NCBI GenBank assembly: GCA_023415055.1
Contig: JAEZLZ010000064.1
Coordinates: 1-43,917 of the forward strand
Direction: 5' to 3'
DNA: 43,917 nucleotides
Origin: Bacillota bacterium
GTDB lineage: Bacteria; Bacillota; Clostridia; Lachnospirales; Lachnospiraceae
Shown: in pieces, positions 43,462-43,917 of the stretch
Position numbering within the stretch: the first letter of the stretch is position 1
Layout: the number at the start of each line of letters is the position of its first letter
Notes under the pieces: model-generated
The model's input: the letters and a program-made list of their open reading frames with translations, nothing else
Databases searched by the model: none
Told to the model about the DNA's origin: nothing
Program-made: the position numbers and the translations under genes

Positions 43462-43917
43462 ATGAAACGTAAATTCATATGTGTACTAGCAGTACTTACC
43501 TTAGTTTTTACTACACTTGCAGGCTGTAAGAGCAGTTCAGGACTAAAAGAGATTACGCTGAATGAGGTGGCTCACTCCATCTTTTATGCACCGATGTATG
43601 TTGCCTTTGAAAAGGGATATTTTGAGGATGAAGGATTGAAGGTGAATCTAGTAAACGGTTTGGGAGCAGACAAAACGATGACGGCACTTCTTGCCGGAGA
43701 TTGCGATATCGGCTTTATGGGTGCAGAGGCTTCCATATATGTTTATAATGAAGGCGCAGAGGATTATGTAGTGAACTTTGCACAGCTGACACAACGAGCA
43801 GGAAATTTCCTTGTGAGCCGCGACCTGAAGGAGGAATTCTCATGGGACAATATCAAAGGGAAGACTGTAATCGGGGGTAGAGCAGGAGGTATGCCCGAGA
43901 TGGTGTTCGAATATATT
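43462..43917 (+). CDS. ABC transporter substrate-binding lipoprotein, NMT1/THI5-like (partial)
   Basis: The first 152 codons of a gene cut by the window edge. GGAGG lies 6 bases before the ATG. The signal peptide ends in the lipobox LAGC, with Cys22 as the lipid-modified residue. The mature part shows the NMT1/SsuA-like pattern: LNEVAHSIFYAPMYVAFEKG, FEDEGLKVNLVNG, GDCDIGFMGAEAS and later GGRAGGMPEM. Such proteins bind thiamine pyrimidines, nitrate or sulfonates; the ligand is not evident. The 299-base gap upstream has the htrA terminator and a small hairpin (ATAGAAAG/CTTTCTAT, 43283-43311) but no recognised riboswitch. Confidence 0.88.
   Translation, partial: MKRKFICVLAVLTLVFTTLAGCKSSSGLKEITLNEVAHSIFYAPMYVAFEKGYFEDEGLKVNLVNGLGADKTMTALLAGDCDIGFMGAEASIYVYNEGAEDYVVNFAQLTQRAGNFLVSRDLKEEFSWDNIKGKTVIGGRAGGMPEMVFEYI

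Overview
The window reads as chromosomal DNA of an anaerobic, spore-forming member of the Clostridia, most likely the Lachnospiraceae. This rests on a moderately AT-rich sequence, strong AGGAGG-type ribosome sites, a sporulation sigma factor (SigK) with almost no pro-sequence, RNase J, a rubrerythrin-like protein, IreB, and a CymR-like Rrf2 regulator next to cysK. I see no prophage, CRISPR array or intact transposon. The only mobile DNA is the 3' end of a group II intron at the left edge.

Layout. 1-1.3 kb: intron end, divergent rubrerythrin-like gene (-), possible gene remnants, an orphan consensus promoter with a palindrome, and tRNA-Leu(CAA) (-). 1.3-5.3 kb: membrane-anchored zinc-finger (anti-sigma-like) protein, polA, coaE. 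5.4-11.1 kb: an unusual SLC1-type carrier, WalJ/YycJ-like hydrolase, ACT protein plus DUF711 protein pair, pepD. 11.2-13.9 kb: two cell-envelope proteins (LCP ligase, M23 peptidase). 14-16.5 kb: NifZ-like cysteine desulfurase and ThiI (4-thiouridine in tRNA). 16.6-16.8 kb: an HPr-like protein on the minus strand.

16.9-24.4 kb is a long co-directional run: mtaB, ireB, ruvX, DUF1292, fur-family gene, RNase J, a catalytic-domain-less MltG-like protein, trmR and trhP. It keeps the known Bacillus order (yrzL-yrrK-yrzB-yrrL-yrrM-yrrO) with fur and rnj inserted. 24.8-29.6 kb: sigK, then a second desulfurase with its own promoter and structured leader, a TtcA-like tRNA thiolase, a CymR-like repressor (-) and divergent cysK. 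Together with nifZ-thiI this makes the window rich in sulfur relay to tRNA, with the cysteine supply regulated locally.

29.8-43.9 kb: malQ, a small zinc-ribbon membrane protein, pirin, ABC-F ATPase (-), an orphan PilT-like ATPase with an Arg in its Walker A motif, GtrA-like protein, RlmI-like methyltransferase, folC, a membrane-anchored DUF5050-like protein (-), pheA, an HtrA protease, and the start of an ABC transporter lipoprotein cut by the window edge.

I did not find a clear new multi-gene defence or biosynthetic system. The best leads are the long-stem leader RNA before the second desulfurase, the altered cation/substrate sites of the SLC1 carrier, the PilT Walker A change, the degenerate di-iron protein, the His-less HPr protein, and two palindromic operator-like sites on promoters.
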